Counted from the stretch's first letter, positions 20,772-29,988 are shown. The stretch is DNA of 53,279 nt from Pseudomonas fluorescens (GCF_000968015.1 NZ_LACH01000023.1:1-53279); one strand, 5' to 3'. The notes: generated by a model from the sequence alone, not told the origin. Translations and numbers: made by a program.

Positions 20772-20865
20772 GGGCGCCTCCTTTGAGTCTGACCCGGAGA
20801 AATCCGGGCCCTACTTCTTTAGAGGTCGGCAACGTGCAGGGGTGCCCGACAGATGACGAACGGAC

Positions 20866-21540
20866 TTATTGCGCGTTCAGCGCTTTCTTCGCCCTGGCGG
20901 CCGCCTGTTCCTGACCTGCCTGGGCAAGATCGCTCGCGGCCTTGAGCCATCGCTGCTGATCGACATTGGCCGGCAGTTGATCCGGCTTCTGGATCAGCAC
21001 GGCCCAGCCACCGGCATCCTTGAGCGCCGATTCAAACGAACCGAAGCCCATCAACTCCCGACGATTCATACCCGAGCGCAGCAGCACTGTCTGCTTCTGA
21101 CGGTTGTACCCGGCAAGAATGGCGTAACGCGGTTCAGCCCAGAACGCCGAGCCTTCCGTGAAACGCACCATTACCGGGTAACCGGCCGCCACCTGGGTCA
21201 ACAGAGCAGGCAGATTGCTGTCGAGGGGATAGACGACCATGCCGTACTCGCGAGCGAGGTTCTGCATGTTCTGCTGCAACTGGGCTTCGGCACCCGGCAA
21301 ATGCAACGGTTTTTCGAGCAAACCTGGCGTAATCACAATGCCTTGCTGGGACAACATGCTGGCCAGCACTTGCGGCCCACTCTGATTCGCCACGCCACGG
21401 TAGAACGTGCCACTGAGCTCGACACGCTCCGGCAGGCGCTTGATTTCAGGTGCCACACTCCCTGCGCAGCCAGCCAGACCGGCAACGCAGCCAACGACCA
21501 GCACTAAAGATCGAATTCGAGAAAATACCCGCACCATCAT
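20866..21540 (-). CDS. Lipoprotein with a degenerate peptidase C39-like domain
   Basis: About 224 residues. A lipoprotein signal ends in LAGC (C25 counted from the ATG at 21540). The rest resembles a papain-like C39 fold: ANQSGPQVLASML stands where active members have Q-x-x-CGPAAL, so the catalytic Cys is Ser (S54). RYAILAGYN stands where HYVVIDGYD-type sequences have the catalytic His, here R138. It therefore looks like a non-peptidase binding domain in the periplasm. The start is ambiguous among GTG 21543 and two following ATGs. Family placement is by motif resemblance only. Confidence 0.65.
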   Translation of the reverse strand: MMVRVFSRIRSLVLVVGCVAGLAGCAGSVAPEIKRLPERVELSGTFYRGVANQSGPQVLASMLSQQGIVITPGLLEKPLHLPGAEAQLQQNMQNLAREYGMVVYPLDSNLPALLTQVAAGYPVMVRFTEGSAFWAEPRYAILAGYNRQKQTVLLRSGMNRRELMGFGSFESALKDAGGWAVLIQKPDQLPANVDQQRWLKAASDLAQAGQEQAAARAKKALNAQ

Positions 21541-21762
21541 CACTCTCTTGATTTAGACGCCAGGCATTCGCGCTCCCGGCTTGGCCGTCGATCATAGGAC
21601 GCCGCGCGGCAGCGGTATAGCCTTAACCGGCAGATGATGGCATTCGATAGAGCGAACTGATTGGTCACAGCGGACCTTTGGTCAATAGCCTGAAACACAG
21701 CAGCGACTAGACTGTCATGTGCAAAGAGTGTGTGCCCGCAGCAGGGCGAAGAGGAGGCACTG

Positions 21763-21930
21763 ATGAGCCTGACAATGACCATTGTGATGTTGATTTCTGG
21801 TTGGCTGGCCGTTGCCACCGCCATGTTATGGGGAGTCCTGCGCATTACCCGCCGGCACCATCATCCGGCTCAATCGACGCCGGTGGCGAAACCCGATAAG
21901 ACCGCTGAGCAGCACGCTACCGCGCATTGA
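21763..21930 (+). CDS. Small single-span membrane protein
   Basis: A 55-residue product, MSLTMTIVMLISGWLAVATA onwards, with one membrane helix at about 4-26, then a basic RITRRHHH stretch and a hydrophilic tail. GAGGAGG lies six bases before this ATG; two earlier in-frame ATGs have no such site. Terminated by the hairpin shared with the TerC gene. Function is unknown. Confidence 0.7.
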   Translation: MSLTMTIVMLISGWLAVATAMLWGVLRITRRHHHPAQSTPVAKPDKTAEQHATAH

Positions 21931-21954
21931 CCGACACACTTGTGTATCCAGACA

Positions 21955-22000
21955 AAAACGGCCGCCTGGGCTCTTTCGAGCACCGGCGGCCGTTTCGTTT
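21955..22000. terminator. Bidirectional terminator before the TerC gene end
   Basis: AAACGGCCGCC and GGCGGCCGTTT enclose a loop that itself contains GCTC/GAGC. T- and A-rich flanks suit both convergent genes. Confidence 0.8.
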
Positions 22001-22008
22001 AACGCAGG

Positions 22009-22758
22009 TTATGCTTCAGCGGCGATACGCTTCTGCTTTGCCCGTCGCGACATCATGTTCAACCCCTCGATCGTCGCCGAGAACGCCATGGCCGCATACA
22101 CGTAACCTTTCGGTACATGGGCGCCGAAACCTTCGGCGATCAGCGTCATGCCGATCATGATCAGGAAGCCCAGCGCCAGCATCACCACCGTCGGGTTGTC
22201 GTTGATGAACTTGGCCAGGGGATCAGCCGCCAGCAACATAACCAGTACCGACACCACCACCGCGATGATCATGATCGGCAAATGCTCGGTCATGCCGACA
22301 GCGGTAATGATGCTGTCGATGGAGAACACCATGTCCAGCAGCAGGATCTGACCAATCGCGGCGGCAAAGCCCAAGGTCACGGTCGAGGTGGCCGACGTTG
22401 GATCATCTGGCGCTGGGTCCATGCTGTGATGGATCTCGGTGGTCGCCTTCCACAACAGGAACAGGCCGCCGGCAATCAGAATCATGTCCTTCCAGGAGAA
22501 CGTCTGGCCGAAGATATCGATCACAGGCTCAGTCAACTGGACGATGAACGCGATGGTGCTCAACAGCGCCAGTCGCAGGATCAGTGCCATGCCGATACCA
22601 ATGCGCCGCGCCTTCTGTCGGTGCTGCTCGGGCAGTTTATTGGTCAGGATCGAAATGAAGATCAGGTTATCGATGCCGAGCACGATTTCCATGACGATCA
22701 ACGTAGCCAGGGCGACCCAGGCGGTGGGGCTTGCAGCAAGTTCTAAAAGGTATTCCAT
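22009..22758 (-). CDS. TerC family integral membrane protein
   Basis: A 249-residue protein with about seven hydrophobic helices. Two acidic membrane motifs define TerC/Alx proteins: [13 protein letters not shown] near residue 25 and [14 protein letters not shown] near 140. Relatives export Mn2+ or support metal loading of secreted proteins; older links are to tellurite resistance. There is no CBS domain. It follows a small lipoprotein gene by 28 bases in a probable operon. I found no yybP-ykoY manganese riboswitch upstream. Confidence 0.92.
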   Translation of the reverse strand: MEYLLELAASPTAWVALATLIVMEIVLGIDNLIFISILTNKLPEQHRQKARRIGIGMALILRLALLSTIAFIVQLTEPVIDIFGQTFSWKDMILIAGGLFLLWKATTEIHHSMDPAPDDPTSATSTVTLGFAAAIGQILLLDMVFSIDSIITAVGMTEHLPIMIIAVVVSVLVMLLAADPLAKFINDNPTVVMLALGFLIMIGMTLIAEGFGAHVPKGYVYAAMAFSATIEGLNMMSRRAKQKRIAAEA

Positions 22759-22786
22759 GGGTCAGTCCTGACTCTTTTAAGACGGT

Positions 22787-23029
22787 TTAGATTTCCTGGG
22801 ACGACGATTCGGTTTTCGCTTTATCTTCGGCCGGTTGTTCTTTCTTGCTGATAAGCCCGCCAGTGGCGTCACTGATTGCCTGCTCTGCGGCTTTGTGGGT
22901 GTCGTCGATCGCTTGTTTGGCGGTTTCGGCAGCCTTGCCCATCAGTTGTTGAGCGCTTTTTTCGGCCTGGTCACAACCGGCCAGGACCAGTAAAGACGTG
23001 ATCAACAGTGCCGTGGTTTTAAGCTTCAT
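22787..23029 (-). CDS. Small lipoprotein with amphipathic Ala-rich helix
   Basis: An 80-residue product with a lipobox LAGC (C19). An Ala/Lys/Glu-rich helical region (QLMGKAAETAKQAIDDTHK, about 28-60) follows, then a charged tail. AGGAAA precedes the ATG. It is the first gene of the unit containing TerC and is divergent from the NhaR-type regulator 135 bases away. It is probably periplasmic, anchored in the outer membrane. Function is unknown. Confidence 0.85.
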   Translation of the reverse strand: MKLKTTALLITSLLVLAGCDQAEKSAQQLMGKAAETAKQAIDDTHKAAEQAISDATGGLISKKEQPAEDKAKTESSSQEI

Positions 23030-23164
23030 GATGCTTTCCTCGATAGAACAGACAGGGCCGAAAAGGCCACCCGTCGATAGCGGAGCATTCTAAGGAGGCA
23101 AACACTTCAGGAAAATTCGTATTTTTAGCGGCTATACTTCGGTTTTAACGAACTGTAGATCGTC

Positions 23165-24064
23165 ATGCTCAACTATCGGCAATTGCATTATTTCTGGGTG
23201 GTGGCCAAGACCGGCAGCATCGTGCGCGCCTGCGAGCAGTTGAACCTGACGCCGCAGACCATCAGCGGGCAGATTTCCCTGCTCGAACAAACCTATGGCA
23301 TCGAGCTGTTTCGCCGGGTCGGCCGGCAGCTTGAGCTTACGGAGGCCGGCCGTCAGACACTGCCCTACGCCGAGCAAATGTTTCAGCTGGGCGACGAACT
23401 GGAGCTGATGCTGCGAGCACAGCCCAACGAACAGCAGATTCTGTTTCGGGTTGGCGTGGCCGATGTGGTGCCCAAATCCATCGTCTATCGCCTGATTGCG
23501 CCAACCATGGAGTTGAGCGAGCCGCTGCGCATCACCTGTCGAGAAGACAAGCTGGAACGCCTGCTCGCCGACCTGGCGATCCAGCGGCTCGACCTGGTGA
23601 TTTCCGACAGCCCGATGCCCTCGCACCTGGACATCAAGGGCTACAGCCAGAAACTCGGGGAATGCGGGATCAGCTTCTTCGCTACCGCTGAACTGGCGGC
23701 GCAATACGGTCAGGATTTCCCCCGCAACCTGCACAGCGCACCGCTGCTGATTCCAGGGCCGGAGACCGTGGTGCGCAGTCGCTTGCAGCGCTGGTTTGCC
23801 GAGCAGCAGATCCAGCCGCGCATCGTCGGCGAATTCGACGACAGCGCCTTGATGCAGGCTTTCGGCCAATCCGGCAGCGGGATCTTCATCGGCCCGAGCG
23901 TGATTGCCGATGAAGTGATACGCCAATACGGCGTGGAATTGATTGGCCAGACCGACGCGGTGACCGAGTCGTTCTACGCCATTTCGGTCGAACGCAAGGT
24001 CAAGCACCCCGGCATTGTCGCCATTACCGAAGGTGCCCGACGCGAGCTGTTCACCGAGATGTGA
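23165..24064 (+). CDS. nhaR: LysR family regulator of the NhaR type
   Basis: The 299-residue protein has an N-terminal winged helix (MLNYRQLHYFWVVAKTGS, then ACEQLNLTPQTISGQISLLE) whose HYFW and ISGQI wording is characteristic of NhaR, and a periplasmic-binding-protein-like effector domain. In E. coli NhaR senses Na+ and activates the nhaA antiporter. No nhaA lies here. The divergent lipoprotein-TerC unit is a plausible target, though this is inference. It ends four bases before the convergent MFS gene. Confidence 0.85.
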   Translation: MLNYRQLHYFWVVAKTGSIVRACEQLNLTPQTISGQISLLEQTYGIELFRRVGRQLELTEAGRQTLPYAEQMFQLGDELELMLRAQPNEQQILFRVGVADVVPKSIVYRLIAPTMELSEPLRITCREDKLERLLADLAIQRLDLVISDSPMPSHLDIKGYSQKLGECGISFFATAELAAQYGQDFPRNLHSAPLLIPGPETVVRSRLQRWFAEQQIQPRIVGEFDDSALMQAFGQSGSGIFIGPSVIADEVIRQYGVELIGQTDAVTESFYAISVERKVKHPGIVAITEGARRELFTEM

Positions 24065-24068
24065 GGTG

Positions 24069-25223
24069 TCAGGCGCAGACTTCGCGGGGCTTGAAAGTCA
24101 TCAGCGCGATGGCCAAGAGGATCGAGGCGAGGATAAAAGCGGCCGCCGCGAAACCAAGACCTTGCAGGCCGACACCGTCGATGACCCGACCGCCGATCAT
24201 GGCGCCCAGGCCGATACCGAGGTTAGCCCCGGCAATGTTCAGCGATGCCGCGAACGCCGGCGCTTCGGGTGCAGCCTTCATCAATCGCACATGGCTGACC
24301 AGGAACAACGCCGCCTGAGTCACGCCCCAAATCCCCATTGCCGCCGCCAGGCCCAGCGGCGAATGAATGTTCGGCACCAACGCCACCAGGCCGGCGATCA
24401 TGAACGCGCAGAACATCATCGAGGCGATCAACGGATGACGATCCACCGCGCGGCCGCCCAGTGAGTTGCCGATCAAGCCGACCGCGCCGAAGCCCATCAG
24501 GCACCAGCCGACCACCGTGCCGTTGAAACCGGCCAGGCGCTCAAGAATGTCCGCCAGGTAGGTATAAGCGGTGAACATGCCGCTGAACACCAGGATCGAC
24601 AGCAGCACATGCCCCACCATCAGCGGGCTGCGCAAAATTTTGAATTGCGAACTGAAGCTCACTTGATGCTGATGCAGATTGGTTTTCGGCAGGTAGATAA
24701 ACAGCAGCAATGCCTTGGCAAACGCGATCACCGCCAGAATGCCGAAGGCACTGCGCCAACCGAACGCATCGGAGATCAGTGTGCCCACCGGAATGCCGAA
24801 CACCGTGGCGCAGACAATGCCGAAACCAATCTTGGCGATGGCGCGACCGGCGTAGTCCGGGCCGACAATGTCCACCGCGGTTTCGCTGGCCAGCGCCCAG
24901 AACACTGGCAGCCCCAACGCGGGGATCAACCGAGCGGCGGCCATCACCCAGATGTTCGGCGCAAACGCCGCGAGGGTGTTGGCCAGGCCGAACATGATCA
25001 GCACCGAGATGAACAATTTGCGGCGCTCGAACCGGGCGAAATACGCAGTCAGGAACGGCCCGAATGCGGCGACCGTGAAGGCGAACAAGGTCACCAGCAA
25101 ACCCGCTTGGGGGATGCTGACTTCAAGGTCTCGAGCGATCGCCGGTAACAGGCCGACGATGACGAATTCCGTGGTCAGCACCGTAAAACCGGCGGCAGAC
25201 AACAGAAGGATGGGCAACAGCAT
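24069..25223 (-). CDS. MFS transporter, DHA1/AraJ-like exporter
   Basis: A 384-residue, 12-helix major facilitator. It starts MLLPILLLSAAGFTVLTTEF (the FVIVGLLP stretch is typical of the AraJ/YdhP/SotB exporters) and has the loop 2-3 basic motif FARFERRKLF. Substrate is unknown; relatives export sugars, purine ribonucleosides or drugs. Monocistronic as far as seen, with no linked enzyme. Confidence 0.88.
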   Translation of the reverse strand: MLLPILLLSAAGFTVLTTEFVIVGLLPAIARDLEVSIPQAGLLVTLFAFTVAAFGPFLTAYFARFERRKLFISVLIMFGLANTLAAFAPNIWVMAAARLIPALGLPVFWALASETAVDIVGPDYAGRAIAKIGFGIVCATVFGIPVGTLISDAFGWRSAFGILAVIAFAKALLLFIYLPKTNLHQHQVSFSSQFKILRSPLMVGHVLLSILVFSGMFTAYTYLADILERLAGFNGTVVGWCLMGFGAVGLIGNSLGGRAVDRHPLIASMMFCAFMIAGLVALVPNIHSPLGLAAAMGIWGVTQAALFLVSHVRLMKAAPEAPAFAASLNIAGANLGIGLGAMIGGRVIDGVGLQGLGFAAAAFILASILLAIALMTFKPREVCA

Positions 25224-25505
25224 GCAGAACTCCAGAAAACGACAACACCAGCGATAACCCGAAGGCCCACTGGCATGACTTGAAAATGAGGATGGCGAAT
25301 CTTAACAGAGTGTTTCCGATCAGGGTTGCACGAACCTGCCGATCTCGTTGACCCCGCGGGCGGCAGATCGTCACAGGTCTGAAGGATGAAGACCACGCTG
25401 TGATAAAGTCCGCGCCCTGCGATACGTACACCCTATTCATCGGCCATTGATTGGCATTGATGTCGCGATACCCCCGCACCTAAAAAAAATCAGAGATGCC
25501 GTTTT

Positions 25506-26738
25506 ATGACCGCTCCAACCCCTTCGCTATGGTTACGCCTGCAACGCTTAAGCCTGGTCACACAAATCATCATCGGCCTGATCGCCGGTATTGCCCTGGC
25601 CCTGTTCGCGCCGGAGGTGGCGAAGTCCACCGCATTCATCGGCAAAGTCTTCGTATCGGCACTGAAAGCCGTCGCGCCGATTCTGGTGTTCGTGCTGGTC
25701 ATGGCCTCGATTGCCAACCATAAGCACGGCCAGGAAACCCACATCCGACCGATTCTGTTCCTGTATCTGCTGGGAACGTTTGCGGCGGCAGTGGTGGCCG
25801 TTGTCGCCAGTACGTTGTTCCCGTCGAGCCTGGTATTGGCCACTCACGACGTTGCGGTGACCGCACCGGGCGGGATCAGTGAAGTGCTGCAAAGTCTGCT
25901 GCTGAGCGTGGTCGACAACCCGGTCAGTGCGCTGATGAATGCCAACTTCATCGGCATTCTGGCGTGGGCGATTGGCATGGGCGTTGCCATTCGCCATGCT
26001 GGTGACACCACTCGCGAGGTGCTCGGCGACTTGTCCAACGGCGTGACCCTGATCGTGCGCTTGGTGATTCGTTTCGCGCCGCTGGGCATTTTCGGCCTGG
26101 TGGCTTCGACCCTCGCCAACTCTGGTTTCGGTGCCTTGATCGGCTATGTGCATCTGCTGGCGGTGTTGTTGGGCTGCATGCTGTTTGTGGCGCTGGTGAT
26201 GAACCCGGTCATCGTGTTCTGGAAGCTGCGTCGCAACCCGTATCCACTGGTGATCACGTGCTTGCGCGAAAGCGGTATCACCGCATTTTTCACCCGCAGC
26301 TCGGCGGCGAACATTCCGGTCAATCTGGAGTTGAGCAAGCGCCTGGGCCTGCACGAAGACACTTACTCGGTCTCGATCCCGCTGGGCGCGACCATCAACA
26401 TGGCGGGCGCGGCGATCACCATCACCGTGCTGACCCTGGCCGCCGTGCATACGCTGGGCATCGCCGTGGACATTCCGACTGCCATCCTGCTGAGCATCGT
26501 CGCCGCGATCTGTGCGTGTGGCGCTTCGGGCGTGGCGGGCGGTTCGTTGCTGTTGATTCCACTGGCGTGCAGCCTGTTTGGCATCCCCAGTGAAATCGCC
26601 ATGCAGGTGGTGGCCGTCGGGTTCATCATCGGTGTGCTGCAGGACTCGGCGGAAACCGCGCTGAACTCCTCCACCGACGTACTGTTCACCGCGGCGGCGT
26701 GCCTGGGCGAAGAGCAGAAAACACAACGTATGGCGTAA
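25506..26738 (+). CDS. sstT: Serine/threonine:sodium symporter SstT
   Basis: A 410-residue dicarboxylate/amino acid:cation symporter (DAACS) homologue with eight membrane helices and two re-entrant hairpins. Family motifs seen are the serine-rich hairpin [14 protein letters not shown], the Na+-site stretch [14 protein letters not shown] and the second hairpin [14 protein letters not shown]. Start [20 protein letters not shown] matches SstT. Its own unit is followed by a long inverted repeat and a terminator. Confidence 0.95.
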   Translation: MTAPTPSLWLRLQRLSLVTQIIIGLIAGIALALFAPEVAKSTAFIGKVFVSALKAVAPILVFVLVMASIANHKHGQETHIRPILFLYLLGTFAAAVVAVVASTLFPSSLVLATHDVAVTAPGGISEVLQSLLLSVVDNPVSALMNANFIGILAWAIGMGVAIRHAGDTTREVLGDLSNGVTLIVRLVIRFAPLGIFGLVASTLANSGFGALIGYVHLLAVLLGCMLFVALVMNPVIVFWKLRRNPYPLVITCLRESGITAFFTRSSAANIPVNLELSKRLGLHEDTYSVSIPLGATINMAGAAITITVLTLAAVHTLGIAVDIPTAILLSIVAAICACGASGVAGGSLLLIPLACSLFGIPSEIAMQVVAVGFIIGVLQDSAETALNSSTDVLFTAAACLGEEQKTQRMA

Positions 26739-26742
26739 CCAA

Positions 26743-26843
26743 GATCAAAAGATCGCAGCCTCGTTTCACTCGACAGCTCCTACATTGAGATGCGTACCGC
26801 CTGTAGGAGCTGTCGAGTGAAACGAGGCTGCGATCTTTTGATC
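26743..26843. repeat. Perfect 42-bp inverted repeat (REP-type element)
   Basis: Bases 26743-26784 and 26802-26843 are exact reverse complements around a 17-base spacer. The arms contain AACGAGGCTGCGATCTTTTG and TGTAGGAGCTGTCGAG. This is a different REP family from the GGGAGCGAG type elsewhere in the window. It lies five bases past sstT and could form a very stable RNA hairpin. Confidence 0.92.
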
Positions 26844-26853
26844 CACAAAATAA

Positions 26854-26889
26854 AGCCCGCCAAGGTTCACACCTTGGCGGGCTTTTTTA
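26854..26889. terminator. Terminator between sstT and the DUF1993 gene
   Basis: AAGCCCGCCAAGG and CCTTGGCGGGCTT pair around TTCACA and are followed by a T-run on the plus strand. A-richness before it suits the convergent gene too. Confidence 0.93.
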
Positions 26890-26900
26890 CGTCGGGAGGT

Positions 26901-27410
26901 TTAGAACGCGCCCATGTAATCGCGCTTGCCCACTTCCACACCGTTGTGACGCAGCAGTGCGTAGGTGGTGGTGACGTGGAAGAAGAATTGCGGCAGGCCG
27001 TAGCTCAGCAGGTAAGCCTGGCCGGTGAAGCGCTTCTCTTTCGGCGTGCCCTGACGGGTAATGATTTCGATGCCTTCCTTGCCGTCGATCTGTTCCGGTT
27101 TGATCTCACCGATGAAGGCCAGCACTTTGGCGATCAGCGCTTGCAGCTCGGCGAAGGTGGTTTCGGTGTCGTCGTATTTCGGCAGTTCAACTTCGGCCAG
27201 ACGCGCGGAAACGCCTTTGGCGAAATCAACGGCGATCTGCACCTGACGGACCAGCGGGAACATGTCCGGGTACAGACGGGCTTGCAGGAAAGCGTTCGGG
27301 TCGATGTTCTTGGCAGTGGCGTGGGCTTCGGCCTTGTTCAAAACATCGCTCAAGGCGTTGAGCATTTGTTTGAAAACCGGAACGGAAGCGGCGTACAGGG
27401 AAATAGTCAT
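26901..27410 (-). CDS. DUF1993 family protein
   Basis: The 169-residue product from the ATG at 27410 (MTISLYAASVPVFKQMLNAL) fits DUF1993, an all-helical DinB-like family with no established reaction. Typical features are the N-terminal LY-SVPVF motif, the YPDMFPLVRQVQIA stretch and the C-terminal FFHVTTTYALLRHNGVEVGKRDYMG. It is cytoplasmic, with no signal. The 33 in-frame residues upstream lack family similarity, so I left them out. Monocistronic between a terminator and the GT39 gene. Confidence 0.88.
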   Translation of the reverse strand: MTISLYAASVPVFKQMLNALSDVLNKAEAHATAKNIDPNAFLQARLYPDMFPLVRQVQIAVDFAKGVSARLAEVELPKYDDTETTFAELQALIAKVLAFIGEIKPEQIDGKEGIEIITRQGTPKEKRFTGQAYLLSYGLPQFFFHVTTTYALLRHNGVEVGKRDYMGAF

Positions 27411-27448
27411 GGCAGTCTCGTGTTGTGACAGGAGGGAACGTGGGGCGA

Positions 27449-28969
27449 TTATAGCCATGAGCGGTCCCAGGTGAAGCGATAGATATTGGCGGGCTGTCCG
27501 GGATGACAACGGCCGTTATCGGCATCGGCACCGACAATCGACCACTGTGCGCGCGAAGTTTCGCCCAGTTCACGGGCGGCCTGCGGATTGAAACACTGGC
27601 TCAGCAGTTCATCCGGCACCAAGGCGTACGCCTGACGGTGTTCGCGCAGCCATTGAGCGGCCTGCTCGACCGTGGAGCCGATCATCCCGAAATGCACGAT
27701 CGGCTGTCGGGCGAACAACCAATGGCCTTCGCGCCAGTTGACCAGCACCAGATCTGCGCCTTGAGTCATGGTCGCTGCTTGCGCCATCAGCGCCTCGTGG
27801 GGATTGGGTCCGTCCTTGACCGGGTCGATGAAACCGCGAGCGAACCACAGCGTGAACCACGTGACGGCCACTACCTGGAATACCCGCCGACCGCGCGGTC
27901 GCTTGCCGAACCAGCGCTTGAGCAGCCACGGAATCAGCGGCGCGACAACCAGCACCAGCCCTGGCAACGCCGGATAAATGTACAACTTGCGTTTGCCGCT
28001 GCTCAGGCAAAAGAACAGTACGACCAGTACAACCCAACCCAGCAGCACCAGCACTCGACCGTCGCGCTTGCGCAACTGCCTGCGCCAGGCGGGCACGAGC
28101 CACGGCAAGGCCAGCACCAACGGCATCCAGTATTGCGGGATGACGTTGACGAAGAAGTACCAGAACGGTTCTCGGTGGTCCCACGCGGCGGCATAGCGCC
28201 CCGCAGTCTGGCGCAGCAGAATTTCCCGTGCGTAGGCGATTTCGTCAGCGGCGCCATTGAACGCGATGGACACCGCCAACGGCAGCAGCCAGATCGCGAC
28301 GGCGCCAAGCACCACCAACAGGCCCAGGCACCACTTGCGCGCCTCGCCCGGCATGGCCACCACCCCGGGCCAGCCTTTGCGCACCGCGTAGGCATACGGA
28401 ATCAGCATCAACGCCGGGAGAAAGCCGACCCCTTTGGTGATCACGCCAATGCCCATGGCCGCGCAACCCGCGTAGAACCAACGCCAGGCGGGCCCGAGCA
28501 GCAGGTGACGGGCCAGGCCGTACATCCCCAGAGAAGTGAACAGAATCAGAAAACTGTCGATCTGACCGGTCCGCAGAATGCTGTACGTCTGATAGGTGGC
28601 CAAGTACAACAGCGCTGCTGTTCGTCCGGCCCGCTGATTCCACAACCGACGACCCAGGTCGTAGAGCATGGCCGTGACCGAAGTGGCAGACAAAAGCCCC
28701 GGAATATAAAGGGCAAGCGCGGGCATCCCGGTGATCCAGGTAAAAAACGCCACCGTCCACATGAAAATCGGTGGTTTATCGCCGTAGATCTCGGCGGCTC
28801 GGTGCGGAATCAGCCAAGAACCGTTGTGCAGCATCTCCAGCGCAACACCGAGGAAACGCTCCTCGTCGACATTCTGCGGCTGACGCAGCCCGAATCCGGC
28901 GCCGACCAATAAAAGAGCAAGCAACATCAGCCCCAGGCATTCGACGCTGGGTGACAGGGTTCGGCGCAC
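27449..28969 (-). CDS. GT39/ArnT-like membrane glycosyltransferase
   Basis: A 506-residue polytopic enzyme that transfers a sugar from a polyprenyl phosphate in the periplasm. Diagnostic residues are the N-terminal periplasmic-loop Asp-Glu (QNVDEERFLG) and the GDKPPIFMW stretch shared with ArnT and RgtA-type galacturonosyltransferases, followed by about ten more helices and a roughly 120-residue soluble tail. It starts at GTG with AAGGAC ahead, within the last codons of the LAB_N gene. As last gene of a four-gene unit with a UDP-glucuronate epimerase, it probably adds a uronic acid to lipid A, LPS core or another surface polymer. Confidence 0.85.
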   Translation of the reverse strand: MRRTLSPSVECLGLMLLALLLVGAGFGLRQPQNVDEERFLGVALEMLHNGSWLIPHRAAEIYGDKPPIFMWTVAFFTWITGMPALALYIPGLLSATSVTAMLYDLGRRLWNQRAGRTAALLYLATYQTYSILRTGQIDSFLILFTSLGMYGLARHLLLGPAWRWFYAGCAAMGIGVITKGVGFLPALMLIPYAYAVRKGWPGVVAMPGEARKWCLGLLVVLGAVAIWLLPLAVSIAFNGAADEIAYAREILLRQTAGRYAAAWDHREPFWYFFVNVIPQYWMPLVLALPWLVPAWRRQLRKRDGRVLVLLGWVVLVVLFFCLSSGKRKLYIYPALPGLVLVVAPLIPWLLKRWFGKRPRGRRVFQVVAVTWFTLWFARGFIDPVKDGPNPHEALMAQAATMTQGADLVLVNWREGHWLFARQPIVHFGMIGSTVEQAAQWLREHRQAYALVPDELLSQCFNPQAARELGETSRAQWSIVGADADNGRCHPGQPANIYRFTWDRSWL

Positions 28970-28972
28970 GGT

Positions 28973-29251
28973 TCAGTCCTTCAAGGTTGTGCTGCGGGCA
29001 ATCAATTGCAGGTTGCGCAAATAGACGATGGAGCCGAACGCCTGACCGGCGATGAAAACCGGGTCCTGTCGGTAAATGGCGTAAGCGAACAGCAGCGTGC
29101 TGCCGACGATGCTCAGGTGCCAGAAGCTCACCGGAATCACGCTGCGCTTCTTGTATTCGCTGTACAGCCACTGCAGGACAAAGCGACCGGTGAAGGCGAT
29201 CTGGCCAGTGAAACCGACCACCAGCCACAGGGTTTCGCGGGACAGGTTCAT
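28973..29251 (-). CDS. Small membrane protein with lipid-A-disaccharide-synthase N-terminal domain (LAB_N)
   Basis: A 92-residue protein from the ATG at 29251 (MNLSRETLWLVVGFTGQIAF). Three hydrophobic segments and the QWLYSEYKKRSVIPVSFWHLS motif identify LAB_N, a domain seen fused to LpxB in some bacteria and free beside GT2 and ArnT-like genes. Its start overlaps the GT2 stop by four bases (ATGA), a sign of translational coupling. It may act as a flippase subunit or membrane partner for the polyprenyl-sugar; that is inference. Confidence 0.85.
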   Translation of the reverse strand: MNLSRETLWLVVGFTGQIAFTGRFVLQWLYSEYKKRSVIPVSFWHLSIVGSTLLFAYAIYRQDPVFIAGQAFGSIVYLRNLQLIARSTTLKD

Positions 29252-29988
29252 CCTTCGATCTCCTGCGCATGGGCATGCAGGCGCGTGCGCCTGATCAGCC
29301 ACCAGACGCCGATCAGATCGAGAATGCCCACCAGGGCGCGGTCGATATTTCCGTATTTGGATACCCCGGCCGTGCGAGGCCGATGGTTGACCGGATGGGT
29401 GATCATCCGACCGTTATGACGCTGGATCAGCGCAGGAATGAACCGGTGCATGTGATCGAAGTACGGCAAGCGCAGAAACGCCGCCCGCTGTATCAGTTTC
29501 AGCCCGCAGCCGGTGTCCGGCGTCTGGTCCTTGAGCATGCGGCTGCGCAACCTGTTGGCAAAGCGCGAGGCCCAGCGCTTGCTCGCGGTATCACGACGGT
29601 TGACCCGGTGCCCGGCCACCAACTGAAGGTCAACGCTCCCCTGCTCTCTGCGCACTAATGCCAGCATGCCGGGGATGTCCGCCGGGTCGTTCTGACCGTC
29701 GCCATCGAGCGTGGCCAGCCATTGGCCCCGGGCAGCAAGCGCCGCATGGTAGAGCGAAGTGCTCTGCCCCAGCGAACGCTCATGTCGCAGGATGCGCAAC
29801 GTGCTCAGGCCGCTGTGCCGGGTCTGTCGCAGGTCCTGCAAGGAAGTGTCAGTACTGCCATCGTCCACGACGATGATTTCATACGCCTCATCGACCAGTG
29901 CGATACGGATTTCCTCAAGCAGCGATTTGAGATTGCTCGCCTCGTTCTTTGCCGGAATCAGCACGGATACAAATATGTCTTGGCTCAT
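29248..29988 (-). CDS. GT2 glycosyltransferase, polyprenyl-phosphate sugar synthase type
   Basis: A 246-residue protein of the dolichol-phosphate-mannose-synthase group: VLIPAKNEASNL, then VVDDGSTD (nucleotide-sugar binding), then TLDGDGQNDP (metal-binding DxD region), and a C-terminal RTAGVSKYGN stretch. It lacks the two C-terminal helices of ArnC. Such enzymes load a sugar from a nucleotide donor onto undecaprenyl phosphate at the inner face of the membrane. Start ATG 29988 was chosen over a Met 14 codons upstream because family members begin near here. It lies between the epimerase and the LAB_N gene. Confidence 0.9.
   Translation of the reverse strand: MSQDIFVSVLIPAKNEASNLKSLLEEIRIALVDEAYEIIVVDDGSTDTSLQDLRQTRHSGLSTLRILRHERSLGQSTSLYHAALAARGQWLATLDGDGQNDPADIPGMLALVRREQGSVDLQLVAGHRVNRRDTASKRWASRFANRLRSRMLKDQTPDTGCGLKLIQRAAFLRLPYFDHMHRFIPALIQRHNGRMITHPVNHRPRTAGVSKYGNIDRALVGILDLIGVWWLIRRTRLHAHAQEIEG

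Noticed and set aside
23030..23164. Possible yybP-ykoY manganese riboswitch before the lipoprotein-TerC unit
   Set aside because: The 135-base gap shows no conserved yybP-ykoY elements and is shared with a divergent promoter.
27503..28912. 469-residue plus-strand frame opposite the GT39 gene
   Set aside because: Antisense shadow rich in Gln, His and Arg; the minus-strand gene has clear ArnT-type motifs and operon coupling.
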